Positions 24,940-34,714 are shown, numbered from the stretch's first letter. The stretch: DNA of 64,000 bases from Candidatus Limnocylindrales bacterium (GCA_035571835.1 DATNBU010000037.1:1-64000), one strand, 5' to 3'. Notes: generated from the letters alone by a model not told the origin. Numbers and translations: made by a program.

Positions 24940-25713
24940 TCACTGCGAGCGGAGTTCGATCCACGCCGGAGCGTGATCGCTAGCACCTTCGCGTCCACGG
25001 AATTCCGCGTCGACCTGGGCATCCGCAAGCCGCGGTGCGAGATCCGGTGACACCAGCAGGAAGTCCATTCGGAATCCCGCTCCGCGGCGAAACGCATTGG
25101 CGTTGACCCAGAACGTATAGATGCGTTCTTTCGGATGCAGATGCCGGCTCGAATCGATCCAGCCCTGCGCAAGAAGTCGTTGATATGCCGCGCGAGTTTC
25201 GGGCTGCATCACGGCGTCGAATCGCCACGGCCACGGGTTGTAGATGTCGAAGTTGGTCGGCACGACGTTGAAGTCGCCGGCCAGCACGACGGGCCGGCCG
25301 CAGTCGCGCAGCGTTTGCGCATGCCGGATCAGGCGCTCGAACCACGCGAGCTTGTAGTCGAACTTCGGACCGGGCTGCGGATTTCCGTTCGGCAGATAAA
25401 TCGAAGCAACGACGATGTCCTCGATCTCGGCTTCGATGTAGCGCGCCTGGCGGTCGTCGTCATCGCCGGGAAGACCGCGGCGCGTTTCGATCGGAAGCCC
25501 GCTTCGGGCGAGGATCGCGACGCCGTGATGCGACCTCTGGCCGTGCCAGATCGAGTTGTATCCCGCGCGTTCGAGCGCTGCGGCCGGACACTTCTCGTCG
25601 GTGGTCTTGATCTCCTGAAGGCAGACGATGTCGGGGCTGGTCTCGCGGAGCCAGTCGAGAATGCGCGGCAGGCGTCCGTTGACGCCGTTTACGTTGTACG
25701 TCGCGATCTTCAT
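24940..25713 (-). CDS. xthA: Exodeoxyribonuclease III
   Basis: 257 residues of the exonuclease-endonuclease-phosphatase fold. MKIATYNVNGVNGR, the metal-binding Glu in CLQEIKT, YLPNGNPQPGPKFDYKL, the catalytic Asp/Asn pair in LAGDFNVVP, and SDHAPAW near the C-terminus are all present. It removes 3' blocks and cuts at abasic sites in base excision repair. Other repair genes in the window (nth, ligC, Prim-Pol) are 7-14 kb away, so the functional link is pathway-level rather than operonic. Its stop codon directly abuts REP-like copy 2. Confidence 0.94.
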   Translation of the reverse strand: MKIATYNVNGVNGRLPRILDWLRETSPDIVCLQEIKTTDEKCPAAALERAGYNSIWHGQRSHHGVAILARSGLPIETRRGLPGDDDDRQARYIEAEIEDIVVASIYLPNGNPQPGPKFDYKLAWFERLIRHAQTLRDCGRPVVLAGDFNVVPTNFDIYNPWPWRFDAVMQPETRAAYQRLLAQGWIDSSRHLHPKERIYTFWVNANAFRRGAGFRMDFLLVSPDLAPRLADAQVDAEFRGREGASDHAPAWIELRSQ

Positions 25714-25875
25714 CCGTGGGCACCGAGCCCGGCCGTGCCGGCAGAGTAAGCGGACGCCGGTTGCCGCGCATCCCGTCTTCGTCTGCTTCCTCCTTGTTGG
25801 CTGCCCCGATGCGCGCTACCTACGACTTAGTAAGTAGTGCAGCCGGCATCGCTCCGGCCGCTGCGGAGGGACCCC

Positions 25876-28800
25876 ATGAATCGCCAGAATCTCCTTGTCT
25901 GCCAAGGGTTTGCATTGCTCGTTGCGACGGCCTTGCTGGTGCCCGCGGCCGCCTCGGCCGCATATCCGGAAGACGCGGATACCCCCACCGAAGGCTGGAA
26001 GTACGGCTTCCGCAGCACGATCGACAGCGCGCAGTATCCGCTCGCGACCGACAAGGAAGGCGCCTCGGGCATGTCGCTCGAGGCCGCGTGGAACGACATC
26101 GACGACTGGCCGCCGCTCGCATCGAGCGGCGGAACGTTCTCGAGCCTCGGGCGGCCCGACGCGCTGGTCGCCTACATCGAAGGCGGCGTGAACTACTGGG
26201 ACAACGGCAACACCCAGCTCATCAAGAAGATCTACATCAATGCTGCCGAAGCGATGGCCGCGCCGGCCTGTGCCGCACGCTACACGCCGAACGGCGATCC
26301 GTGGCTGAACGTCCTCGATTTCCCCGGCACGCCCGATCACAACGGCAACGGCCTTCTCGATCCCGAAGACCTGATCGTCGAGTGCGAGGACGGTGTCGAC
26401 GACGACGGCAACGGCTACACCGACGACATCTCGGGCTGGGATTTCTACAACCGCCAGAACAACCCGCACTCGCAGGACGTGACGTACGGCCATCACAACG
26501 GCCAGATGCTCAACGGTGAAGCGGCGATCAACGACGGCGGCACGCTCGGCGCGTGCCCGCTCTGCATGGTGATGCCGATCCGCGCCGGTGCCGAGGCGCT
26601 CGACCGCACCGACGATCTCGCGCAGGCGTTCCTGTTCGCCGCGGACTCCGGGGCGGCGTCGATCGCGACGCTGACCGCCGACCTCGGCTACTCGAGCTTC
26701 ATGCGCCAGGCCCAGGAGAACCTGTGGCAGCGCGGCGTGCTGATTGCGCATTCTTCCAACGATTTCGATTCGACCGATCACCAGGGCGGCATGTACTGGC
26801 CGCACTCGATTCCCGGCAACGGCGTCGTCAAGGACAACGAAGGCGGCGTGCCGGTGGTGCCGACATGCCTGCCGGGAACGCCGCTGTGCCTTCCCGGTGA
26901 TACGGCGACGCGCACGTTCCGGCAGCGATCGGGGCAGACGTCGTGGGGCACGCGCAACATGGTCTCGGTGGCCGGCACGACGTCGACGTCGGCGTCGACC
27001 GGAACGCTCGGCGGCATTCTCGCGCTGCTGACTTCGTACGGGCGAACCGCCGCCGAGCTCGGCTACATCGATGGTGCGCTCACCGGTCCGGAAGTCGTGC
27101 AGCTGATGATCGCGACCGCATCCGACATCGATCCGTCCGACTTCAGCGCAGTGCCCACGGCGTGGCCGACGCAGGCCGGCTGGGATCTGCAGACCGGATA
27201 CGGACGCATCAACGTCCGGCATTTCCAGGACGAGCTGCTGCACGGCAACGTGCGGCCGGTCGCGTGGCTGAACGCTCCGGAGTGGTTCACGCTCTATGAT
27301 CCGACGGTGACGCCGAAGGTCGAGCTGTTCGGCCACACCGAAGCGAGCCGCTCACCGGACCACAGCTACGACTGGACGCTCGAGTGGGCGGTCGGCGCGG
27401 AGCCGACCGACGCGGACTTCATCGAGATTTCCACCGGTACGCGCAGCGCGGCTTTCGATGGCAAGCTCGGCGAGCTCGATCTTTCTGCGATTCCAGCTTC
27501 GGTCTACGCGAAGGCGTTCGCGCTCTCGACCGGCAAAGAGCTCGAGACGACCGAGAACTATACGGTCACGCTGCGCGTTCGCGTCTCCTACGAGAAGAGT
27601 CCTGGCGTCGTGCTGAGCGGCGAAGAGCGGCGCTCGATCTTCGTGCACCACGACGACGACTGGATGGCCGGCTTTCCGCGACGCATTCGCAGCGGTGCGG
27701 AATGTGCGGGCGGATTCCAGGTTGCGGGCGGCACGCCGGGCTACTGTTTTTCGCCGGGCGGCGAAGCGCAGCCTGCGCTCGTCGACCTCGCCGGCCTCGG
27801 CCATCTGCAGATCGTCTTCGGCGATACCGACGGCTACCTGCACGCAATCGATCCGCTCAGCGGAAACGAGTTGCCGGGCTTCCCCGTCACGACCGATCCG
27901 TCGCCGATCATCAAAAGCGGAGGCTTCCCGGATATCGAAGCCGGTTTCGAGCCGATGCCGAGCAACATCGCCGTCGGCGATCTCGACGGCGACGGCAGGC
28001 TCTCGATCGTTGCGGGAACTTCGACCGGCCGCATCTATGCATGGGATTCGCACGGACACCGGCGTGCCGGCTTTCCGGTGCTGCCGGCCACGGGCGTTGC
28101 TCCGCTCGAATCGCCGCGCATCCCGCGCCAGTTCTCGCGCATGCCGCATCAGGGACTGTTCGCGGCGCCGACGCTGTCGGACTGGGACGGCGACGGCGAC
28201 CTCGAGATCATCGAGGCCGGCTACGACGGGCACATTCACCTCTACGACGGCGACGGCAGTGAGGTGACGAGCGGCAACTGGCCGATCCAGGTGCGCGTTC
28301 CCGACTCGGTGCCGATCACGAGGCCTGCGCTCAACAATCCGAGTGATACGCGCACCCCGATCCGCATGCAGGACCTGCGCATCAGCTCGAACCCGGCACT
28401 CGCGCAGCTCGACGACGATCCCGAGCTCGAGATCGTGGTGCGCAGCCAGATGTCGGACACGATGCCGTCCGACGACATCGAAGTGCTGTCGGGCGTCGGG
28501 CATCTGATCGCGTACGATCACGACGGCAGCTACCTGTGGACCGCCAAGATGGACAGCGCGGCGTTCTATTACGGCAGCGCGCAGGAGTTCATCACCGAAG
28601 GATCCAATTCTCCGGCGGCCGCCGACATCGACGGCGACGGCAAGGACGAAGTGGTGTCGAACCCGGTGCTGTCGACGAGCTCGTATCCGTTCAAAGGCGA
28701 CGGAACCGCGTTCGGCGCGGCGCCGTGGACGTCGCCGCAGGAAGGCGTCGTCGATCCCGCGCTGCCGATTCCCGACGTACCGCTCGGATTTACGACTTCC

Positions 28801-30063
28801 GGCGCGTTCGGCAGCTTCGCCGGAACGCTGACGTACGCGCAGCCGGGTTCCGGCGCGGCATCGATCATCGGAGCGTTGCTGACTGCAGGCTCCGGCCAGC
28901 CGATCCTGAACAAGGAGCGTGCGTGGAACGCGCAGACCGGCGAGCAGCTGCCGGGCTTTCCGTCGAAGCTTCAGGGCCTCAACTTCCTCGGCGCGCCGAT
29001 CTTCGCCGATATCACCGGCGACGGACTTGCCGAGATCCTCGACGGCGGCGATTCGAGCGCGCTGCATGGATACATGGCCGGCGGACTCCAGGCTGTGCTC
29101 GCCGGCTTTCCGAAATTCACGACCGGATGGATGCTGTGGTCGCCGGGTGCGGCCGACCTCGACTCCGACGGTACGACGGAGATCGTCGCCAACACGCGCG
29201 AGGGCGTGACGATGGTGTGGCATACGCCGGGCCTCGCGGCGTCGAACTCCGAATGGTGGCGTTACGGACACGACGAGTGGAATACGCGCCGATACGGCAC
29301 CGACACACGACCGCCGGGAATTCTGCGCGATCCGGTGCTCGACACAGCGGCGCATGGCATCGCGTTCACCGCGCCGGGCGACGACTGGTATGCGGGAAGC
29401 GTCGCAGCCTACGTGGTGCGCTATGACGGCGGAGAGCAGTCGCTCGCGGCTGCCGCAGCCGCCGGTGCGAACGAAACGCTGGCGATCCCTGCGGCCGTAT
29501 CGCGCGGCACCGTTCATGCGGTCGACGACGCCGGCAATCTCGGCCGCGGCCTCGCGTTCGATTTCGTGCTCGGCACGGTCGGCGGGCTGCAGCCGGTGGC
29601 CGGATCCCGCCTGCTCTTCGTCCAGGATTCGGCGAAGCCTGCGTGGCGGGTCGTCTGGCAGGTGAAGGACGCTCTGCTCGAAGCGCCGTCGGGCGATGAC
29701 GCTCCGACTGTTGCCGGCGCGTCGGTGACGATCAGCAATCCGGACAGCGGCGAGTCGGCGACCATCGAGCTGCCGGCCGCGGGCTGGGCCGCCAGCGGCG
29801 ACGGACGTTATCGCTACAAATCGGACGACGGCAGCACGCGAATCGCCGCGAGCATCAAGAGCGGGCGCATGAAGGTGAAGGCACGCGGCGGGTCGATTGC
29901 GTTCACGCTCGACGAGCCATCGCAGGGGTCACTTGCCGTGGTGCTGAGCAGCGGAGAGCGAGGTTACTGCACGCTCTTCGGAGGCGAGATCGACAGCGAC
30001 GAGCCCGGGAAGTTCTCGGCGAAGCGAGCGGGCGCGCCCGATCCGTGTCCGGCGGGGCCGTAA
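25876..30063 (+). CDS. Giant secreted subtilase-like protein with FG-GAP repeats
   Basis: 1395 residues. Signal peptide (LLVCQGFALLVATALLVPAAASA), then a region resembling a divergent S8 subtilase: VDDDGNGYTDDISGWDFYN, MVMPIRA, LIAHSSNDF and GTTSTSASTGTLGGILALL match the spacing of the Asp, oxyanion Asn and Ser regions, though GTS-AxP is altered (Ser372 is the best candidate nucleophile). From about 620 to 1120 there are at least six FG-GAP/VCBS-type repeats (VGDLDGDGRL, SDWDGDGDLEI, AADIDGDGKDE, FADITGDGLAE, AADLDSDGTTE). The last 130 residues form a beta-rich module also present in the hydrolase at 31826-34435. Role is presumably extracellular. The ATG at 25876 follows GGAGGGACCCC. Confidence 0.8.
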   Translation: MNRQNLLVCQGFALLVATALLVPAAASAAYPEDADTPTEGWKYGFRSTIDSAQYPLATDKEGASGMSLEAAWNDIDDWPPLASSGGTFSSLGRPDALVAYIEGGVNYWDNGNTQLIKKIYINAAEAMAAPACAARYTPNGDPWLNVLDFPGTPDHNGNGLLDPEDLIVECEDGVDDDGNGYTDDISGWDFYNRQNNPHSQDVTYGHHNGQMLNGEAAINDGGTLGACPLCMVMPIRAGAEALDRTDDLAQAFLFAADSGAASIATLTADLGYSSFMRQAQENLWQRGVLIAHSSNDFDSTDHQGGMYWPHSIPGNGVVKDNEGGVPVVPTCLPGTPLCLPGDTATRTFRQRSGQTSWGTRNMVSVAGTTSTSASTGTLGGILALLTSYGRTAAELGYIDGALTGPEVVQLMIATASDIDPSDFSAVPTAWPTQAGWDLQTGYGRINVRHFQDELLHGNVRPVAWLNAPEWFTLYDPTVTPKVELFGHTEASRSPDHSYDWTLEWAVGAEPTDADFIEISTGTRSAAFDGKLGELDLSAIPASVYAKAFALSTGKELETTENYTVTLRVRVSYEKSPGVVLSGEERRSIFVHHDDDWMAGFPRRIRSGAECAGGFQVAGGTPGYCFSPGGEAQPALVDLAGLGHLQIVFGDTDGYLHAIDPLSGNELPGFPVTTDPSPIIKSGGFPDIEAGFEPMPSNIAVGDLDGDGRLSIVAGTSTGRIYAWDSHGHRRAGFPVLPATGVAPLESPRIPRQFSRMPHQGLFAAPTLSDWDGDGDLEIIEAGYDGHIHLYDGDGSEVTSGNWPIQVRVPDSVPITRPALNNPSDTRTPIRMQDLRISSNPALAQLDDDPELEIVVRSQMSDTMPSDDIEVLSGVGHLIAYDHDGSYLWTAKMDSAAFYYGSAQEFITEGSNSPAAADIDGDGKDEVVSNPVLSTSSYPFKGDGTAFGAAPWTSPQEGVVDPALPIPDVPLGFTTSGAFGSFAGTLTYAQPGSGAASIIGALLTAGSGQPILNKERAWNAQTGEQLPGFPSKLQGLNFLGAPIFADITGDGLAEILDGGDSSALHGYMAGGLQAVLAGFPKFTTGWMLWSPGAADLDSDGTTEIVANTREGVTMVWHTPGLAASNSEWWRYGHDEWNTRRYGTDTRPPGILRDPVLDTAAHGIAFTAPGDDWYAGSVAAYVVRYDGGEQSLAAAAAAGANETLAIPAAVSRGTVHAVDDAGNLGRGLAFDFVLGTVGGLQPVAGSRLLFVQDSAKPAWRVVWQVKDALLEAPSGDDAPTVAGASVTISNPDSGESATIELPAAGWAASGDGRYRYKSDDGSTRIAASIKSGRMKVKARGGSIAFTLDEPSQGSLAVVLSSGERGYCTLFGGEIDSDEPGKFSAKRAGAPDPCPAGP

Positions 30064-30339
30064 ATGGCAGATACGGTTCCGTAGGCCCGGTGGCAGCAGG
30101 CTCCCGCGCAGCCTGCGCCGTCGGCCACTGCGGCGCAGTGGTCGTTCCGACCGGTGACGCCGCATCCGTGGAGGGCGTGTCCATGCAGATGGCCTTGCGG
30201 GGTACTGTCGCACGCGCAGCATGAATGCGCGCCGCACGGCAGGTCGCGCAATCGGCACTGCGAAGCATGCGGACCTCATCCGCGCGCCGGCAGGTTTGGG
30301 CCGGACGCGTGAGTGGATAGAACCGAAGCTGGCAGTGCA

Positions 30340-30762
30340 ATGAACGACGGTCCGGCGATATCGGTCAGAAAGACGAGCGTGGTGCTTCTGAAGGCGATGG
30401 GCAGCTTCGTCGCCGTCTGCATCGCGCTCGGCGTGTATTTCGATCTGATCAACGGCCGCTTCTCGGGTGCCAGCTTCGTAGCCGAGGTGCTGTGGATCGC
30501 AGGGCTGCTCGGACCGCTTCTGATCGGTGGAGTGGCCTCCGTCTGGATGGGCGATCGTTTACGTGGCTCGCATCGGGCGAGCTCCCGTGTCGCGCTCCGC
30601 GTAGTGCTCATCGCTCTCGCTTTCGCGTCGGGAGCGCTGACGACGGCCATCGCAATCCGGCTCGTCGTCGCGCATGCACCGGAGAGCGTAGCGGCGCACT
30701 ATTCGGAGATGACTTCGACGCTCGAGGCAGCGACGGAAAGCATAAGGGCAAAATCGCGCTGA
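30340..30762 (+). CDS. Small membrane protein, unrecognised
   Basis: 140 residues with three probable membrane segments: VLLKAMGSFVAVCIALGVYFD, VAEVLWIAGLLGPLLIGGVAS and VVLIALAFASGALTTAIAIRL. The C-terminal 35 residues are helical and hydrophilic (EMTSTLEAATESIRAKS). No family recognised. Start uncertain: ATG at 30340 is chosen, while GTG at 30313 would add nine residues; neither has a strong ribosome binding site. The 276 bases before it, after the subtilase-like gene, hold no gene I can support. Confidence 0.6.
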   Translation: MNDGPAISVRKTSVVLLKAMGSFVAVCIALGVYFDLINGRFSGASFVAEVLWIAGLLGPLLIGGVASVWMGDRLRGSHRASSRVALRVVLIALAFASGALTTAIAIRLVVAHAPESVAAHYSEMTSTLEAATESIRAKSR

Positions 30763-30953
30763 TCGCGCCGACGCTTCCTCCGCAAGCGTTCAGCGAGCAG
30801 GCGCCGCCATTGTCGCACGGCGCACATGGCTTCAGCGGCATATTTCCAACCTCGTGGGTGGGTTTATCCGCTGCCCAAGTCTTGTCGGACGGCGCAACTC
30901 ATGAGAATTTTTCGCAAAGGGGGAGCGCGATGCCGGTCGACAAAAGGAGCGTC

Positions 30954-31736
30954 ATGAAAAATTCCCTTTCGATCTTCTTCCTGATGTTCGCGGTCGTTGC
31001 ATTGCCGGGCTCGAGCAGCGCGGGAGGCAAGGCCGACGGGCGGCCGTGCCATGTTTCCAAGAGCTGCCGGAGCAACTACTGCATCACGCTCCATCCCGAG
31101 GACAAGTTCGGCGTCTGCTGCACGCCGCAGGGCTGCCCCGAGCCGAATGCCCAGTGCGGTACGATCGGCAATGCGTGCGGCGTACCGATCGAATGCGGAC
31201 CCTGTGATCCCGGAAGCACGTGCGTCAACAATCAATGCGTGCCGGCATCGACGACCACCACAACGACCTCGACGACGAGCACGACCATGTGCACGGAATT
31301 AGCCTGCGGAAATCTTTCGCTCTGTGGCGAAGGCGCACCCGGCTCCTGCTTCGTGGTCCAGACGCCCGAGACCGGCGCGTGCACGCCGAACTGCGTGAAC
31401 AACGCGGACTGTCAGACGTTGACGGCGTGCACCGCGACCACCGACTGCGCGCCGGGCCAGGTCTGCGCGATCAAGACGTGCTGCGGCGAGGCCGGTGTGT
31501 GTGCGACTCCATGCGGCCAGACGCCGCCGAGCACGTCCACGACCACGAGCTCCACGACCACGACGACGAGCACCACCAGCACCACGCTCGGGTTCCCGAA
31601 GAGCTGCGTCGGATTCTGCAACACCAACTCGGTTCCTCCGGGTGACGGAGCCGACTGCTTCTGCAATGACATCGCGTGTTTCTCGCCTACGGGATGCGCC
31701 GATTTCTTTACGGCTTGCCCGTTCGTGTGCGACTGA
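30954..31736 (+). CDS. Secreted Cys-rich protein with Thr-rich linkers
   Basis: 260 residues. Signal peptide (LSIFFLMFAVVALPGSSSA), then three Cys-rich blocks separated by two Thr/Ser linkers (after CVPAS at about residue 100, and after GQTPPS at about 190). The blocks include CCTPQGCPEPNAQCGTIGNACGVPIECGPC, and CTPNCVNNADCQTLTACTATTDCAPGQVCAIKTCC, close to the disulfide-knotted repeats of myxobacterial-type surface proteins. No catalytic motif. The ATG at 30954 follows AAAAGGAGC; an ATG at 30930 is an alternative. It is convergent with the alpha/beta hydrolase gene, with a hairpin terminator between them. Confidence 0.78.
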   Translation: MKNSLSIFFLMFAVVALPGSSSAGGKADGRPCHVSKSCRSNYCITLHPEDKFGVCCTPQGCPEPNAQCGTIGNACGVPIECGPCDPGSTCVNNQCVPASTTTTTTSTTSTTMCTELACGNLSLCGEGAPGSCFVVQTPETGACTPNCVNNADCQTLTACTATTDCAPGQVCAIKTCCGEAGVCATPCGQTPPSTSTTTSSTTTTTSTTSTTLGFPKSCVGFCNTNSVPPGDGADCFCNDIACFSPTGCADFFTACPFVCD

Positions 31737-31780
31737 AGACCGGCCGGAGCGCGGCCGGTCTGATCACAGGCACGCTCTGA

Positions 31781-31818
31781 CGGAAGGGTCGTCACCGTAC
31801 GCGGCGACGACCCTTCCG
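31781..31818. terminator. Bidirectional hairpin terminator between convergent genes
   Basis: CGGAAGGGTCGTCACCG (31781-31797) pairs with 31802-31818 around loop TACG: 16 of 17 positions pair. On the plus strand it is followed by GCTTTTCC, a modest U-tract suited to ending the Cys-rich gene; on the minus strand there is no U-tract. A second, smaller hairpin (GACCGGCC...GGCCGGTC, 31738-31760) lies just after the plus-strand stop. Confidence 0.7.
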
Positions 31819-31825
31819 GCTTTTC

Positions 31826-34435
31826 CTACGGTGCGAGGCACGGTGACGCGTTGCAGACGTCGACCACCGCGCCGTTCTCTTTCAGGAACTCCGACTTCTG
31901 AAGTCGCGCCGCCGGCGTGCTGCGCGGCTTGCTGTGCGGGTCGGAGCCTTCGCGCGGCGGCGAATTCGTCGTCGGCGGCGTCGGAACTCCACTGTCCCAC
32001 ACGACGAGCGCCGACCCGTCGAACGGAAACGCGGGAATTGCCGGGATGCCGAAGTACGGTTCGACGTCCGAATGCCGTCCGGGCGCGAGCGCCGGCTGAT
32101 AGACATGCGCGCCGATCGTGCGCGCCTCGACCTCGGCCGCAATGTTGGCAACCTGGTGATCACCGAATGCGACATGCATGAGGATGTCGTGCGTCGGCGT
32201 GCCCGGCAGCGGGTCGGCGGTCATGTGGTGCGCGTAGCCGTTCGGCTCGCCGCGATCCCAGAGCATCTGGATCAGCGAGAACAGAAGCGGGCGCTCGAGC
32301 TGGTTCTGGTAGGACGCGTAAAGGCCGGTCGCATAGGTGTCGAAATCGACGCTGCGCTGCAGCAGCGTGCTGTAATTCATGCCCGGAACTCCGAGCACTC
32401 CGCGCCGGATGTCCTGCGCCACGGCCATGACCATGCCGCCTGCAATGCCGCCCTGGCTGTTGCCGTCGTAGTAGATGTTGCTCGTGTCGATGACCGGATT
32501 TCCGAGCGCATCCTGGAAGGCCGCGTTCGACACGAATCCGTCCGGATGAATCATCAGGCGGCCGAGGACGAGGAAGTTCAGCGCGGCCTGCTGCAGCCGG
32601 TCGGGCAACGTCGGGAAGTTCGAAAGGTCGACGGTTGCGGCCAGCGCCGTCGGAACGTCGGTCAGCGCCATGCCGATCCAGTCCGTCGCGCAGAACACGA
32701 AGTTGTGCTCGTTGCCCATCGCTTCGACGTTGCCGGCCCCGACCTCCGATGCTTCGCCGAAAAGGCCGTGACCATAAAGCGACGCACGCGCCGGCACGGC
32801 CGTCGCGAGTGCATCGGACAGGGCCGCGCGCGGAATGTTGCAGATGAAGTTGGCCTGCTGCGGCGTCGGCTGTCGCACGGGCAGCCCGTCGGGACCGATG
32901 AGGAAGCGCGCGCCGGGCAGCGGCGAGTCGACGTAGCGATCGACGAGGAACACGCCTTCGACGGTGCGGTAGATATTGCTGTCGACGTCGTCCGTTACGC
33001 TGGTGACGACGAAGGTCGGAGCCGCCGCACCGAGGCGCGAGAACGCGTCATCGCGCATGTACACGAGCCGGCCGGTCGTGCTGCCGGCACTGGCCACCGT
33101 GAAGTCCCACGCAAGGTTCAGATCGCCGCGCGCGACGCCGGCCGCCGCCAGCGTCGTGAACAGCGATTCCATGTGGCTGCGTCGGGCTTCCTTTGCCGCG
33201 TTGCCGAGCGGCGTGTCGTCCCTGTAGGCGAGGAAATCCGCCGACGGCGCAATCGGCGCGCCGGCAGAGTCCTTCAGGTTGCGCAGCGCGACAATGTAGC
33301 GCGCGCCTTCTTCGAAGTTGACGGCCGGACGCAACAGCAGCGAGCGATCGGCTTCGACTTCGGCAAGCGAATCGAGCTCCGCCCAGAATTTGTGGTGCTC
33401 GAGCGTAGCGGCGTTGACGATCACGATCGGTGCATCGGCGTCGAGCGAGCGCGCGATGTCGGTGATCGGTACTGCGCCGGTCTGTACGAGGTCGATGCCG
33501 GGAATCCGAAGCGTGATCAGCGCGCCCGGGCTGAAGCCGTCGCTGTAGTTGTAATCGCTCGGCTCGACGGGCCTCGCGGACTGGTTGCGCGGCATGCCGG
33601 TCACCGAAAAATGCACGCGCCGACCGGTCGGCGACGCTGCATCGGGGACCGTGAAGTAATCGTTCGGGAACGGATGCATGCACACGCTCGGGTCGAGCGG
33701 GTCGCACGGGCACGTGCAGTCGGCGTTGCACACCGAGCCGCCGCAATCGGAGCCCGGAGGATCGCACTGCTCGCTGCCGTTGATGGCGAGATCGCCGCAA
33801 AGCGCCGGCACCGGCAGCGTGGTCGTCGTCGTGGTGGTGGTCCCATCGGGCTGGGTCGTCGTCGTCGTTTCGGGAAGTGTCGTCGTCGTTGTCCCGGCAT
33901 CGTCGCAGCTGGCGGGCGCCGCTGCGGCCCTGGCCTGGAAACGTCCGGCTTCGTCGCGGACGATCGTGCCGCCGAAGTGCAGGCACACACGCAGCGTACC
34001 GCTGGCGAACGAGATCGCGATGCTGCCCTGGGACTCCTCATCGAGCGTGATGCCCGAAGCGCGCGCACGAACTTTGATCGAGCCGTCCGCGATGCGTGCG
34101 GTTTTTACCGGCGAGCTGCCGTCCGGGGCATCCGGATTGCGGAACCTGTATGCCTTACCGTCAAACGACCATCCGACGGCCGGGAGGATGAACGTTGCGG
34201 CCTCGCCGCTCTGCGGGTTGCGGATCAGCAGGCTTGCTCCGGTGATGGTCGGGTCCTCGTCGCTGGCGGCGGACGGGGCGCTGAGGCTCGCATCCTTTCC
34301 ATCCAGCGACAGCGCCTGCTTGCTGCCGTCTCGGATGGACAGCTGGCGTCCGGTGGCCGGAACGTCGGCTGCCATGGCATCGGTGGCAACGAGGGCGGCG
34401 AAGAATGCGCATACGAACGTAGCGAGCAGCGGCAT
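31826..34435 (-). CDS. Secreted alpha/beta-hydrolase-like protein, 869 residues
   Basis: Signal peptide (MPLLATFVCAFFAALVATDAMA), then a beta-rich module of about 130 residues shared with the C-terminus of the subtilase-like protein, a Thr-rich linker with two TTTTLP stretches, one CGDLAINGSEQCD repeat, and a large C-terminal domain from about residue 260. That domain has the nucleophile elbow YYDGNSQGGIAGG with Ser660 (GxSxGG) and VAFGDHQVAN, which may supply the His. This matches large secreted esterase/lipase-like proteins of delta-type genomes; substrate unknown. The C-terminus ends in a Cys pair (VCNASPCLAP). The ATG at 34435 is chosen for the GGAGG site; the longer in-frame extension upstream has no such support. 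Confidence 0.8.
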   Translation of the reverse strand: MPLLATFVCAFFAALVATDAMAADVPATGRQLSIRDGSKQALSLDGKDASLSAPSAASDEDPTITGASLLIRNPQSGEAATFILPAVGWSFDGKAYRFRNPDAPDGSSPVKTARIADGSIKVRARASGITLDEESQGSIAISFASGTLRVCLHFGGTIVRDEAGRFQARAAAAPASCDDAGTTTTTLPETTTTTQPDGTTTTTTTTLPVPALCGDLAINGSEQCDPPGSDCGGSVCNADCTCPCDPLDPSVCMHPFPNDYFTVPDAASPTGRRVHFSVTGMPRNQSARPVEPSDYNYSDGFSPGALITLRIPGIDLVQTGAVPITDIARSLDADAPIVIVNAATLEHHKFWAELDSLAEVEADRSLLLRPAVNFEEGARYIVALRNLKDSAGAPIAPSADFLAYRDDTPLGNAAKEARRSHMESLFTTLAAAGVARGDLNLAWDFTVASAGSTTGRLVYMRDDAFSRLGAAAPTFVVTSVTDDVDSNIYRTVEGVFLVDRYVDSPLPGARFLIGPDGLPVRQPTPQQANFICNIPRAALSDALATAVPARASLYGHGLFGEASEVGAGNVEAMGNEHNFVFCATDWIGMALTDVPTALAATVDLSNFPTLPDRLQQAALNFLVLGRLMIHPDGFVSNAAFQDALGNPVIDTSNIYYDGNSQGGIAGGMVMAVAQDIRRGVLGVPGMNYSTLLQRSVDFDTYATGLYASYQNQLERPLLFSLIQMLWDRGEPNGYAHHMTADPLPGTPTHDILMHVAFGDHQVANIAAEVEARTIGAHVYQPALAPGRHSDVEPYFGIPAIPAFPFDGSALVVWDSGVPTPPTTNSPPREGSDPHSKPRSTPAARLQKSEFLKENGAVVDVCNASPCLAP

Positions 34436-34619
34436 TGGCGGGTCCTCCAGGTCGGATTCGGAACGCCACCACAAAACGCACGGCCCGCTATTTACAACAA
34501 TGACAGTTAGCGCGACGGCCGCGAATTCCCGTATTTTGCCTGTATCTGGACTTGCTGCCCGGGGCCGGCTGGCCGCTGCGCGGGTGTTCTGGACGATGCC
34601 CGATCGAGGGTGCCGGCCG

Positions 34620-34667
34620 CCGGCATCGACCGGCATCGATTCGCCGCCATCGACCGGCATCGACTCG
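34620..34667. repeat. 24-base tandem duplication
   Basis: Two adjacent 24-base copies (34620-34643, 34644-34667) differ at two positions; each also contains the sub-repeat CGGCATCGA twice. They lie in the 279 bases between the hydrolase start and the stop of the next minus-strand gene. Confidence 0.75.
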
Positions 34668-34670
34668 GTG

Positions 34671-34702
34671 CGGTCGTCGCCGCACGCATACGGCGACGAC
34701 CG
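34671..34702 (-). terminator. Perfect 12-bp hairpin after a secreted-protein gene
   Basis: CGGTCGTCGCCG (34671-34682) and CGGCGACGACCG (34691-34702) pair perfectly around an 8-base loop, 12 bases beyond the stop of the gene ending at 34715. No U-tract follows on the minus strand. The hairpin and the bases up to the stop codon closely resemble those after the gene ending at 31826. Confidence 0.65.
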
Positions 34703-34714
34703 TTCCGTGGTTGC

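Noticed and set aside
29964-30251. Minus-strand 95-codon frame rich in Cys, His and Gly after the subtilase-like gene
   Set aside because: Half of it lies antisense to the subtilase-like coding region, there is no ribosome binding site, and its Cys content follows from GCA/GCG-rich sequence; a small peptide cannot be supported.
31934-34510. Plus-strand frame of about 858 codons opposite the alpha/beta hydrolase
   Set aside because: Low-complexity Arg/Val/Asp-rich translation, no domain, and the minus strand has signal peptide, ribosome binding site and catalytic motif.
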